A DNA stretch of 64,000 bases from Siphonodentalium dalli (lineage: Eukaryota > Mollusca > Scaphopoda > Gadilida > Siphonodentaliidae): assembly GCA_032622095.1 (NCBI GenBank), contig CP136069.1, positions 119,710,126 to 119,774,125 of the forward strand, given 5' to 3'. This document shows, piece after piece, positions 12,010-23,552 of this stretch (its first letter is position 1; each line of letters begins with the position of its first letter). The notes beneath the pieces are model-generated. The model made no database searches and was not told the DNA's origin. It was given only the letters and a program-made list of their open reading frames with translations. The position numbers and the translations under genes were made by a program.

Positions 12010-13046
12010 CTGTTGAGATGGTGTGTTTTATTGCTAGACAATATTTAACCCTTTGAGCCCGCATGATCTTTATTAGTATGTGTTTGAATCCTGCATTGAT
12101 CATAACCGTGAATAGGCTTTGTTTTGTTGAAAAAATATATTCTGCAATAATACCACAATTACCTACGTGACTCTGTATATTATCAAAATTATCATATCTT
12201 GTCATGTGGAAATCATGGCATGCTTGCCTAGTGTTTGTGAATTTCTCCAGAAATTGCCAGAGACAAAACAAATTGCAATGGACTGAACCTGCAATTATTA
12301 TGTTACAAGTTGATTAAATTATGAACACAGTACAAAATAATCATGCTAGTGATGGTCCCAAACCAAAAATTATGATGAAATGGAGCTATCTTCTCGAATA
12401 GAGAAATGAAATTGAGAATATTAAGTCACAATAAAATTCCGATAATTTTATTCCAATAACTACCAATGGAAAATTTGGCAATACTGGTGATGTTGACATG
12501 GTAACCAACACTAACGTTAACCGTTATTTTACTTATTTGGCAAATGCATACACTAATATGGAACTAAACTGTTAAAAACATCAACTTTTGATTGGGAGCC
12601 AGGGCTTATATTTCGTCCAATGGTTAGGGTCCCAGGATCCTATGAGGCCACCATGGTATTACATGGGTCCATCGGAGGAAAATATTCATTTTTACATCTG
12701 TAAGATGCAATATCCTTGATTCTTGAACTTAAATCGGGAAGCTTTTCTCTTCAGAAAAAAAACACAATATCTCTCGAATTGATTAAAAGATATTCTCACT
12801 CAATCTCCATTCATAAAACATCAAGTAAGTCACCTCCATAAAATGACGTCCACAGTACACCACCAAATTACGACTCGAGCACACAAGTGTAGCTGTATAT
12901 GATTTCACGGTTGTATGAGGGCTGACAATAGGAAAATTAGGGTATTTGGAAATCAGTATAGTAAAAACCTCAAACATAAAATAAATGCTCTGAGGGAATG
13001 TATGACAGATCCAACCTCGATCTGACTGCCAGTGCTGTGTTGCATC
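12010..13046. other. intron/upstream region of GPCR, no gene seen
   Basis: The stretch begins at the laminin acceptor. A TTAACCCTTT element end occurs at 12045, 36 bp from the exon; no matching second end was found. From there to 13046 I see no ORF with coding character, no recognisable promoter box, and no repeat structure. It must contain the GPCR 5' region if that gene is transcribed. Confidence 0.5.
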
Positions 13047-14216
13047 ATGGAGGCGGGATATCTTGGTGACGAATCGGCATCACTTTGTGGATCCAACATT
13101 AGTTATAATATGTCTGACATCTGCTTGAAATTTCTGAATGCAGATCGAGCGAAGAATTTTATTATGATTATTGTTTTCTACGTGGTTGTTATGACTATTG
13201 GGATACCTGGAAATATAGTTATTCTTCTCATTTATCGGAGGTATTTTCCGAAAACAGCTGCAAATTTATTCCTAACCGGTTTAGCCATATCTGATCTCGT
13301 GATCTGTTTCTCAATACCACACGAAATCTTGGACATGATGTTCCCGTATATTTATGCAGACCAGCTGATAATACCCTGTAAAATCTCCCGATTTATCACC
13401 AGAACGTGTACGGCTGTATCAGTGTTTATTCGTCTGGCAATTGGATATGAGAGGTACCAGAAAATCTGCCATCCTCTACGTCACTTCTCACATGGGAAAG
13501 CGAGGAGACTTATGCTTGCTGGCAGTATCTACTTTGCCCTTCAAGCTGTTCCAGGACTGTTTCTTGATGTTATTAAGGAGACAGAAACAAAATACAGCTG
13601 GTTGCATGGTCGGAACTGCTCATTCAATGTCACTGTTGGGTTTGCAAAGATATACCTGTTTTTTGTTTTCGTCGTCTTGTTTGCAGAGGTTGTCATAGCT
13701 ATGGTACTATACACTACTCTGTTTATAACTTTATTATGGCGAGAGAAACGACTGGAGATTGAGAAGAAAGATAGGCCCCAAAACAAAATATCCATCATCG
13801 GATCATTTACCGAATCCTCAACGAGAAATATTACACTTAACAACTTCAGTCACAATTAGTCGGATTCAAAACATGGTTCAGAACATTCTGATACAAACAC
13901 TCGCCATATGTCTTCTTGTACAGGTGGCGCTCGGTTGAATATGAAGAAATTAACTGTAATGATTGTCATGGGAACAGGTGTCAACTGTATTGTATTTCTG
14001 CCACTGTTCGTCACATATGTTTTAGAAATGACAACAGGCGTCAAGCAACAACGAATGTTTGATGACGTCCTTGATGGCATATTGGAATTCTGTGCACGGG
14101 TCTGGTCAATGATTGCTTTTATAAACCCAATAGTTTACATCTGCATGGACACAAGATTTCGGCGGGCGTTTGCTGTGTTGTTCAGAAGAACTAGACTAGA
14201 CCCACATATGTCGTAG
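13047..14216 (+). CDS. class A (rhodopsin-like) GPCR, frame broken once in ICL3
   Basis: The gene is compact, 389 codons plus stop, antisense in a laminin intron. ATG 13047 has A at -3 and G at +4, and an in-frame TGA lies at 13023. Residues 1-37 carry NIS and NMS sequons. TM1 is at about 38-62 (GN 55-56), TM2 has D83, C111 opens TM3 and ERY is at 135-137. TM4 lacks the usual Trp, ECL2 has C191, TM5 spans about 199-230, TM6 about 302-328 with P319, and TM7 has NPIVY at 360-364. The only fault is TAG at 13857-13859 (codon 271) in loop 3; the same frame continues to TM6 and TM7. The ligand is unknown. The overall look is of a peptide-type receptor, so an orphan neuropeptide-like receptor is a guess. 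It could be a nonsense allele, pseudogene, or a gene with one tiny intron. Confidence 0.85.
13849..13923 (+). other. possible 75-bp intron removing the GPCR stop codon
   Basis: The sequence GT at 13849 and the pyrimidine-rich TCTTCTTGTACAG ending at 13923 define a 75-bp GT...AG segment. Its removal deletes the TAG and leaves the frame intact. The acceptor looks good; the donor (TTCA|GTCACA) is poor. It is also far shorter than the laminin introns around it. No other GT between TM5 and the stop would work. Confidence 0.35.
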
Positions 14217-15442
14217 ACGATTTGATAACTTGTCGTATGTTGTCGATTTCCAAACTGCGGGATTGCGAGTCAAGAACTTATTCTAAGATGAATATAAAAC
14301 AATGTTATGTATTGTGAGAAAAGCTAGATGTTACACCTTTGGAAAAATGAACAGTGGATGAGATTATGATGTAAAGTTGATATTTATTCACTATTCATAA
14401 TTAGTATTAAAGACTGAGTAGACTGAGACTGAGTATATGTCTCTATGTCAGTTTGTCTCGCAGTTTATGTTTAAACAAAGCGAAGTGATGGAACAGAAAT
14501 TCACCAAGGTCTCGAGCTGTTTATAAGCACAAGCGCTATTTCTGTGAACAATTTGTCGTGAAAACGGGTATGGACTTTGAACAGTGGCCAACAATGACGA
14601 ACATCCTTTGTTTCAAACAGCTATTCATCGGTGTCTTGGCATAAAATCACATACCTTCAGTTATCACTGGTGACTGTTGTTGAATCTGCATAGCTTTGTT
14701 GTTATAGCTTAATTCATAATATCATTTTCTGTTGACGGGTGTTTGTCTCCCACTGTACCAACAGAATAATAAGACTCTGCCTCGAAATACAGTACTGATC
14801 GAAAACGTGTACAAATTTCCATTCATCCATAGTTTAAGGCCGGCTTATTCAAGTCATATGATACATGTAAATTAGAAAACTCGGGTCTAGATTTTTATTT
14901 AGTACGTCAAGCAATAAATTGGTCTGTCTTGTATGACATGACTAATTAGTTTTCTGATTGGGGTCTGTATCTGACTTTATTATCGTGACATAGAAATGCA
15001 ACACTAAAGTCCATTTGAGGTTGAGCATACGGATAATGGCACAACCTGAACTTCAGCCAACTTAGGTGGAAAACTGTCCACAGGGACATTCTGTTGCTGA
15101 ATAGAATGTGGACAAAACTCTCCAATCTTTATATTGTCCAACAAAAGAGTGTTTCATTCTATTCAGACATTCTTTTTAATTTTCATATACAGACGATGGA
15201 CTTCGTTCACAACTTTGAGAGTTAGTGGTTATACTTTTGACATGAACTGTGTTAATGCACAAACTCTAAAAATTATCGCCCTGTCAAAGGCCGCTTACAG
15301 GTCCAACACATATGGATTGACTAGGGGATTGCCCATCAAAAATGAAGTGTGACAAACATGACATGCAGAAACATCGTGTGAATTAAGAATTAGTTTAATT
15401 AAGCTGATAATAAACGCTCTTGATTGCTAATCATTAGTGCCT
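14217..15442. other. GPCR 3' region, no gene seen
   Basis: AT-rich sequence follows the receptor stop codon. An ATTAAA at 14405 could be a poly(A) signal for the plus-strand receptor. No further ORF with homology is visible. Confidence 0.4.
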
Positions 15443-15656
15443 TTAACCATTTCAGTGCCAAGTCTGATTTTTGTATCAACCCATATTTCCTTGACCATTT
15501 TTCAAATTTATTGATTATAATAATGTGATACATTAACGGAAAGAGCTCTACGAGCTCTTTCCATCAATGTATCACATTATTATAATCAATAAATTTGAAA
15601 AATGATCAAGGAGATATGGGTTGATACAAAAATCGGAATTGGCACTGAAAGGGTTA
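15443..15656. mobile_element. palindromic MITE, TTAA/CAGTGCC family, copy 1
   Basis: The arms run TTAACCATTTCAGTGCC to GGCACTGAAAGGGTTA and meet at AAGAGCTC-TACGAGCTCTT. Over 90 bp of each arm is complementary. The TTAA...CC(C) edge is the piggyBac hallmark. Confidence 0.85.
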
Positions 15657-16737
15657 TGTATGGTCTTTATTAATCATGCAATTTATCAGTCCCCCTGTAA
15701 GTAATCTTAGTTTGAAGGCGCCTATCCCGTGACATTCCTCTCGCCATGTGATCAATGTGTACCAATTTTCCTACATATATTCTAAGCTGATAAGGAATGC
15801 TCTTTTTTGCTCATATATGCCCCTTTAACTCATTGAGTGCCAGCCCCCTTTCAATTACATGCAAAATGTACGAGATAACCCGTAGTTGACACTCAACGAA
15901 TTTAGTCGTCTGAGCTCAAAAAATGATTGGTGACAAACAAGACATGCAGGAAAATATTGTCACTGCAACAGTGCACCGCTGATGGATAACGATATAAAGA
16001 AAGCCAGCAAACAGTGTGCGGAGTTTATCCGGAATTTATGGGAGTTTCTGGATTTTGTTTGATGAATAAAGTTGAAAATATCGAGCACAAACGCTCCGAG
16101 TGAAATAAAAGAGGTATTGGTGGCTTCGGAATGACTTGTAGAATATATGTGAGCATTTATAGGTTATGACATCGCGTTTAAATACATGTTCGTGACAATT
16201 TATTACTTGAAAATATTTATTTTATAACGAGGTCAAAGGGCGCTCGTCGGACACCCAGATTGACGAGGCAATTTGTTCGGTAGAATTTGGTACTTTCCGA
16301 TATCATATCTTGACTTCAAGTCATATATCAAATGAAAGGGAATTTGCCAATACGACACACTGGGGGATATTTTGGTTGCCATTATCGATTTCTAGAATTT
16401 GTAGGGTTTGATAGTTGGGTGTGGTTTTAGCCAAAATCGATGATTGGAACCTTTACACTAGTATAGTCTATATTGGTATTTTAGTAATTTTCCCCAGGGG
16501 CCTGTGGTCTGGAAACTCCCACCAAAAAGGATTTTGTTTGGTTCAAAGAACATATGTTCCATGTTTGATGTTTCGGTCAGGCTATTAACAATTTTGTGTT
16601 AATCCATTGGACTACTAGTATGGCCTATCAATTTGAGCTATCACTCTGAGTGTTGTGACGCATGGCTGGTGCATTTTGGGACAAAACCTGAGCATATTGA
16701 GAGCTTTTTTCAACATTATTGAGCTGCTTGTTAGGTG
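15657..16737. other. laminin intron, no gene seen
   Basis: Only a TTTAACTCATTGAGTGCCAG element-end-like word at 15826 was noted. Confidence 0.45.
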
Positions 16738-16835
16738 AAATGATACAAGTCCAAAATCAATCAGTCATGCATGAAATGATACAAGTCCAAAATCAATCAG
16801 TATGATACAAGTCCACCCAAAATCAATCAGTGATG
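16738..16835. repeat. tandem GATACAAGTCCAAAATCAAT repeat
   Basis: Three units of about 30-36 bp, each GATACAAGTCC...AAAATCAATCAGT. Confidence 0.8.
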
Positions 16836-16909
16836 CATTTTCAATTGACAAGTATCATTTATTGGAGTATATACGTCCATAGGATGTTTCCAAACAATGG
16901 AAAACCAGG

Positions 16910-17337
16910 TTAACCCTTTACCCAACAGAATGGTCCTGAGCCAATGCATTCTCTTATATATGTGAGTCGACCATAGGTTGCCTCGCATATATAAGAGAAT
17001 GCATTGGCTTAACACATATTAAAAATGATAAAATTGTCAAAGAATGTAGAAAAATATTATAAAAATTGTTAAAAAATGTAAGAAAAAATTATAAAATTGT
17101 TAAAGAATGTAAGAAAAAATGGTAAAAAGTGTTAAAAAAGATTTTTTTTAGGCCAATGCATTCTCTTATATATGCGAGGCGACCTATGGTCATAACTGTA
17201 ACCATCACAATGTGGTCAATGAACCGGTTCCAATGATATCCATATTTGTATGGTGTTATTGAGACAGACGGAAGATATTTTAGGCTGTTGAAGCTTTGTT
17301 TGGGCGTTTTTGGGCGTTTTGTTGGGTAAAGGGTTAA
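16910..17337. mobile_element. piggyBac-like MITE, longer TATATAAGAGAAT family copy
   Basis: The edges are TTAACCCTTTACCCAACA and TGGGTAAAGGGTTAA. Two GCCAATGCATTCTCTTATAT foldbacks lie inside (16938 and 17152), separated by a short tandem of TTAAAGAATGTAAGAAAAA-like units at 17030-17130. Confidence 0.75.
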
Positions 17338-18499
17338 TATAATTGTTTTGGGGGCCATTTAAAAAAATCCAAGATGGCCTTCAGGTGGCGTCGTAAAAAA
17401 TATGGAAACATAATATATAAATTTCCAAACTCTGTAGGCTCTACCTTCTCCAAAAACAGATGGTTTCCACAAATACCCACACACAAGGAACCAAACTAAT
17501 ATATCATGCAGACTAAATTAAATTTAGATACTTGAATGACTCTTGTTACTAACATGGTACATGGGCCCATACTACTATACTAGCAAATCCATGAAAATCT
17601 GGCAGCTAGTTCAATATATATTTATTCTATTGACAGAATTCCATTGTCAAGTCAAAAAATGACAGGCTATCTGCCCAGTGAAGGCATTTGATGTAACACC
17701 AAGTCCAGATGCTAATTGCCAAATTGACAGAGTCTTGTAAAATCACTGCATGGTTTCTCCATTTGTACTAGTGCTAAGTACCAGGCAATGTTTAATAGTT
17801 TAGTCAAATGTGCCACCCCCTCACACTCACCAGTACTGAATGCTGAAATTAGCATTAGTTTCATTTTGACACACTCTATTTGTGATGGAGCTGCACAGGA
17901 TTATGGACACATGACCGCGAATACAGAATCTTATGAATGGTGAGCATTCCCCCAAATGGTTGGTATTGCCACCAAATGGTGACATCAACTACTGGTAAAA
18001 AAATCTCATGATAAACCTGCTTCACCGAGACTGTTAGCAATTGCTTTCGTATTGTATTGTTTCATCTCTTATAATTAGCGCATGCATAAATGACATCGGC
18101 ATAGATCACAGTGGTTTTATGATCATGATAACAATGTCAAACATAGTGATCCATTTTCCACTAACTGGGAGCTCAGTCGATTAAAACAGTCGCCGTACAA
18201 CATGAATTCACTTGGATTCTCGTGATTTTTTTGTTGTGCGAATATTTACGCGATTCGATTTGCGTCCAATTATAAGCCCTGGGAGCCCAGAGTAATAGAA
18301 CATCAGAATTTGGGCTAACAACATCAAAAGGATTAAAGACATATTATGGACTTTCGGGTGCGTGAAACTGATCAGTTAGTACTCAGGCGCTATGCCAACT
18401 GGAGGAATGAAGCATTATAATAATTAACATTGCCATTAACAAATCGACCATACCCCTCCATAATAAACATCGTCCGAACTACGCTCATCTCATATATAT
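17338..18499. other. laminin intron, no gene seen
   Basis: AT-rich sequence with no recognised repeat or ORF. Confidence 0.45.
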
Positions 18500-19020
18500 T
18501 TTGAAGACCTCTGTCTGTATGTTTGCATGTTTGTCTGTATGTTTGTCTGTATGTTTGTCATTTATACAAATCTACGATTCTCGACCGATCGGGACGAAAC
18601 TTGGTACGTGTGTGTAGTTTGACCAGGCGGTGGACGTTGTCGTATTGGCGAGCCCGTGCGGCGCATGCGCAGACGAGATCTCGGAAACGGGTGGAGCTAT
18701 CGACTTGAAATTTGGTATGTGAATGTATCTTGCCCCGGATACGAATTTTATCGGGTCGCCGAACCCGTGCGACGCCAGCTTCGCGCATGCGCAGACGAGA
18801 TCTCGGAAACGGGTGGAGCTATCGACTTGAAATTTGCTATGTGAATGTATCTTGCCCCGGATACAAATTTTATCGGGTCGCCGAGCCCGTGCGACGCCAG
18901 CTTCGCGCAGACCAGATCTCGGAAACGGGTGGAGCTATCGACTTGAAATTTGATTTTTGAATAGCTATCGACTTGAAATTTGGTTTTTGAATAGCCCGGA
19001 AAATGTCGGGCTCATCGGCT
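18500..19020. repeat. GC-rich 122-bp tandem repeat with TGTC(T)GTATG microsatellite
   Basis: Units beginning GCAGACGAGATCTCGGAAAC recur at 18669, 18791 and 18907 (periods of 122 and about 116 bp). Each holds GGTGGAGCTATCGACTTG and ATCTTGCCCCGGATAC. A CTGTATGTTTGT microsatellite precedes them at 18511-18560. Base composition is clearly higher in GC than the flanks. Confidence 0.85.
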
Positions 19021-19526
19021 AGTCTGTATATATTTATGTCTAGATTCGGGACGCAACTATCGGCGATACACTAGCGCAAACAATTTTGTCATTGCAAGTC
19101 ACTACATATAATTAATATATAAGAAGGATGGTGAGTGTCTGGATATAACATTTGTAAAAATAACTACTTTGAGCAAGATTATTCTCCATTTCTATTTGAA
19201 CACCCTACTGGAGAGTTTCACATCACTTTAACATATAACATGCAAAACATATTTACACATGTGGATTCTCAAATTTGGCAGGTTCAAAGCACATGGTATT
19301 CTATAAAGTAACATACCAAGGGTACCCAATTATCGAAAAAGTTTGACAATAATCTCATAATTTATTACCATTCAAACAGAGATATTGGCTTATAAAACAT
19401 GTTGAACTTAAAATTAACCACCCATTGGCTTATAAACCATGTGAATCTATTTTTGTTTTTAATATTACCATATAATATCTATGTTGCGGAGAAATCAGAT
19501 GTCTCCCTTTAATAAATTATACTAAC

Positions 19527-19716
19527 CTCATGCCAGATGTAGTCATTTATCTTTACATCTGCCACTATGTGTACTGCACCACTCCCACAGTTGTATGCAA
19601 ACACTGGCCTCCCATCTGCGATATACAAACCAATGAAATCCCGGTGTCCACTGTCAGCCATGTAAAACACAACACCAGCTGCTTTATCTGTGCGGAATGT
19701 GAGACTGAAATTTGAG
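19527..19716 (-). CDS. LAMA: laminin alpha exon: LG4 first half
   Basis: This 190-nt exon has a strong acceptor (TTTTGTTTTTCAG) and donor GTTAGT. It encodes SNFSLTFRTDKAAGVVFYMA, then HRDFIGLYIADGRPVFAYN, CGSGAVHIVADV and INDYIWHE. The GVVFYMA-x-DFIGL-x-DGRPVFAYNxGSG series closely follows laminin LG4 and the IWHE turn is the WH motif. NFS is a possible glycosylation site. A TTAA-ended MITE starts 25 bp upstream in transcript sense. Confidence 0.93.
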
Positions 19717-19740
19717 CTGAAAAACAAAATGTCACCTTAT

Positions 19741-19980
19741 TTAACCCTTTCTATACTAAATACTCATAGTTCCCTTAGGAAGTGTTCACATAATAAGCTT
19801 GGGTCCTTCGTGAACTTATTATCTAAACATTTGCATCCAATGAATAGGAATCATTCTACACTTCTATTATCTGCTTTTATTTACTAAAACAGCTGAAACA
19901 CCCCTCAAAAATGGACATTAGATTGTTCCGATGTATACATTTATAACAGGATGGCAGAATCCATTTAGTATAAAAAGGCT
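19741..19980. mobile_element. piggyBac-like MITE, TCTATACTAAATACTCAT family, copy 1
   Basis: It starts TTAACCCTTTCTATACTAAA and ends near ATTTAGTATAAAAAGG. Common inner words are GAACTTATTATCTAAACATT and ATTCCAATGTATA-like. It begins 25 bp from the LG4 exon. Confidence 0.75.
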
Positions 19981-20149
19981 TTGCCGATGTGGGACAATCT
20001 ACTGGGATCATCAAAAAGCAATAGAATATAACATTCCTCAATGTATTAATTTTCAAAAATTGATATCCAAATTGGCAGCATTCTGACGAGTTATGTGTAG
20101 CAACTTCGTAGGTGGAATTATTGCCCTTGATTGATACCACACACAATGT

Positions 20150-20428
20150 TTAACCCTTTCTATATGAATGGATTGTCCCCATTCAGTTATAACAGTTATA
20201 TACATTGGAATAGTCTATCATTCATATAGAGGGGTGTCCAGCAATAAATGAGCAGACAACAGATATAAGAAAAAATAATACAAGTGCATAAGGATTCATA
20301 TTCACTGGTGGGAAATGTTCAGATAATAAGTTCAACAAACCTATGGTCATTTGTTGAACTAATTATCTGAACATTTCCTAAGGGAACTACTCGTTAATGA
20401 GATGAGTATTTAGTATAGAAAGGGTTAA
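20150..20428. mobile_element. piggyBac-like MITE, TCTATACTAAATACTCAT family, copy 2 (inverted)
   Basis: It is complete: TTAACCCTTTCTATATGAAT through GTATTTAGTATAGAAAGGG and TTAA. It is the best full-length member (279 bp). Confidence 0.8.
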
Positions 20429-20460
20429 ATACAGACATATATATTGGAAGATTTGATTTA

Positions 20461-20678
20461 AATATGCAGCTGCGCTGGTGCAGCATTAAATTTTGTGTGC
20501 CAGTGCATATAAAAAAGAATGCACTGGCTTACAAGGTCAAAGTAAATACTGTTAGGCCAATGTATTATCTTATATTTATATATGCAAGGCTCACTGTGGG
20601 AGACTCGCATATATAAGAGAATGCATTGCAACATGGTTTATGCAAAATTTCTGGAAGCTCCAGTCATGGAATGGTTAA
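20461..20678. mobile_element. piggyBac-like MITE, TATATAAGAGAAT family, left end eroded
   Basis: It contains GCTGGTGCAGCATTAAA, CACTGGCTTACAAGGTCAA and CTCGCATATATAAGAGAATG as in 28159-28406, ending TCATGGAATGGTTAA. Confidence 0.7.
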
Positions 20679-21678
20679 CAATGATAAATATGTCCCGAGT
20701 TATGGATTAAATATTTTGTGTGTAGTTCATACATTGTATTTTCTGAAATATGCAATTGGTATGATTAAAATTTAGGCAATTTTAGTTGAATAATGCATTC
20801 ATTCAGTGCCTAATTATAAGTACGTAATTATCAGTTTGATTCACTGAAATAAATGAACAAGATTAGGATGTATAAGGTTTCAGGCCAAATTTTACAAAAC
20901 TATTTTATTTATATTCTAGCGTATAAAATAACACATTTGAAATGACAAGTGCTGGCTGAAAGACCCATCTTGTTTGCTATTTAATTTTGTTATCCATTTA
21001 TTTCATATAGTTTCAACAATATAAATGAAGAGCCTGGGAAGGCAGCAATTATTTATTGAAGTTTTCAGTAACAAAATGACTTTCTTTTGTATTTGTAAGT
21101 CTAGTTTATATGTCACATTTGCTTTTCAAAATGTTTTCTCTTAAACAGAGAGAAAAGAAGAGTGAAATTAGATTTTGTATGCTGTTATTAGAGGTCTGGG
21201 AGCCTGAACACAACTTTAAAAAGATATTTTATGTTCAATGATATAAGAGCTCTAGGCCTACTATAAAAATTGGGTTGCTGAATGCAAGGACCATTTTATT
21301 TCCAAACATAAAAACATTATTCATAATTCTTAAACTGTAGATATATAAAATCTTAGACTCATTCTTCGCCTAATTCTTTAAACGTGTAGCCACCACCAAT
21401 TCGTCATTGAACGAAAATCTTAGGCATGTCAACGAATGTTTTTGTTTGATTCTTGCAAATGGATAACTTTAATTGGCCCTGAAAACACTAATTTTGTGCA
21501 GCACCACAATCTATAATTAACAAATGTATATTAATGGAGGTCAAGACTATATTTGTTTTCTTCATAAAACTATTTGTGTGGAGCACTCCCACAAGATAAA
21601 TATTCCGGCCATGGTGCACAAGAGTATGTGACAGTTTGACATAAAATAAATATACTGTATATTAGAAAAAATACATAC
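20679..21678. other. laminin intron, no gene seen
   Basis: AT-rich, no repeat structure recognised. Confidence 0.45.
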
Positions 21679-21919
21679 ACTGTTGTATAGCTGCTGGATG
21701 ATAAGGAACCATATTCGAGTCTGCTGTCACCATGCAGCCCAAGTCGAGTGCCATCTTGACCAGCTGGTTCAGGTAACGCAGGGCATATTATTTTCTCAGT
21801 GGTTGATATATGCTCAGCTGTGGTCCAGTGGTTCTGGCTGACAGTATATGAAGTGGTTATACTTGTGGTTGTTCCATGGTAAGTTGTGTCCTCTACTGTT
21901 GGCTCAGATGATGATTGAG
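21679..21919 (-). CDS. LAMA: laminin alpha exon: Thr-rich LG3-LG4 linker
   Basis: This 241-nt exon has the acceptor ATTTACCAG; the donor is GTATGT after CAGT, chosen by phase. The first half is mucin-like (EPTVEDTTYHGTTTSITTS and more Thr), followed by CPALPEPAGQDG and the start of LG4 (SRLEYGSL). In vertebrate laminin alpha1/2 a Pro/Thr linker with a cysteine sits at this place; the CPALPEP motif matches that position. No RXXR or dibasic furin-type site is visible. The linker probably allows LG4-5 to hinge away from LG1-3. Confidence 0.88.
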
Positions 21920-22439
21920 CTGGTAAATGTGATATAAGGACATTTAAAAGCCCACTTAATTTCCGAATCACCATATCACAGTGTATAGAACCATAGGAGC
22001 TTGGAATTTGGTCAAAACCCCTCTTTTATTGGCGGAACCACCACCCGGGACCATAGGTCACGGAAGGAACGAAACAAGAAATCGTTGCCACCCATTTTGA
22101 ACTCAACTGTATTCCTACAAAAAATATATTTTCACTAAAAACTGTTGGTACCTCTTACACCTTAGATGCCAATCTACAACATTCCATAGGTATATTTTTC
22201 CAGTTCTTCGAAAACCTCACTTTATTTCGGTAATGTATTGTAAATTCACCAACGAACACAAATTCGCGACATCTCCATCACCTGTTCTAAAATCGAAGTA
22301 GCGGAACTAGTACCGAAATATGCCGAAACATTAAAACTATGATCCGGAGACAGATAGCATAAAAGTACCGTTTATAATTTCGAACATAGCTGCTGATTAC
22401 ATGGTTATTACATGACCGTACCGATGCACTGATCATCAT

Positions 22440-23075
22440 GAACTTAAGTTCATGTTGATGGATGATAACATTGGCGTCTAGATGGGAACGAATCATTTTG
22501 GGCTCATTTGCATAAAAACACGGCCGCTGGCAGCCATCTTGGATTTCAGTGATAATACTAGATAAATCTGAATCAATAACACAGCCTAGAGCCTGTGTCG
22601 ATGCTCCTATCATCACGAAATTTTTCATCGACCATGACATTGATATATAGACGACACCGAGTCATTTTGGGCTTATTTGCATGAAAAACATGGCCGCCAA
22701 CAGCCATCTTGGATTTCAAAATTGCATCATTTAGCACGGGCAAGAGGTCGCAGTGTTGGTCCGATCATAATTAAATTTGTCACGGAGGTTGACATTGACA
22801 TGTAGATGGGAACGAGTCATTTTGGTGTGAATTCTCAAAGAAACATGGCCGCCATCGGATTTCAGTGACAACACCGCATATATAAATCAATAACACTGCC
22901 TAGAGCCTAGGCCTATGTCGATGCACCGATCATCGTGAAATTGTTCATGGGTCATGACATTGGTATCAAAATGAGAACGAATCATTGCTAGAGACTGTAA
23001 CATTGGTGCGATCGTCGTGAAATTAGTCATAGAAACATGGCCGCCATCGGATTTCAGCCACTCGTTTCATCGACC
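22440..23075. repeat. degenerate tandem repeats with GCCATCTTGGATTTCA
   Basis: Four units of about 150-190 bp contain GAACGAATCATTTTGGGC, AACATGGCCGCC and GCCATCTTGGATTTCA. The unit is related, in inverse orientation, to the array at 36080-37340. Confidence 0.7.
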
Positions 23076-23087
23076 ATGAAAGTTACA

Positions 23088-23552
23088 CCGATGGGGTCAT
23101 TGTCACAAGGCTCCGGCCACATTCGTAGCCAGTGTAGCCAGCTTATTTCACCGGCGATCACATTCGTAGTCAGCTTTTCTAATTCGTGGTTTATATTGCC
23201 CGAAATATGACGTCATCATGTTCGTGACTAAAATGTCGACGTCATGCTCCAAAACTGACTTCGTTTATCAACTCATATTGGAATATAATTCGAGCATTCC
23301 AACAACATTGATCCGAAACATCAGGTTATTAGATGAACTTATATCAAAACTAAATTCAATTAAGTTGTTGTTCATCCATCAACTCAGAAAAATTAGATTA
23401 ACCTGATCGTGTTCATTGAGGCTCGCCTGAATATGAAAAGCTAGCTACAAATGTGATCGCCATAGAAAAGCTGGCTACATTTGTGATCGATTAAAAAACC
23501 TTGCTACGAATGTGATCAGATCGCGGAGCCTTGTGACAATGACCCCATCAGC
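23088..23552. mobile_element. 465-bp nested element with 10-bp target duplication
   Basis: The inverted ends contain GATGGGGTCATTGTCACAAG and its complement. The exact 10-bp repeat GAAAGTTACA flanks it at 23078-23087 and 23553-23562. The inner sequence has several TTTGTGATCG/GATCACATTCG words in both orientations. A 9-10-bp duplication suggests a Mutator-like element. Confidence 0.8.
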
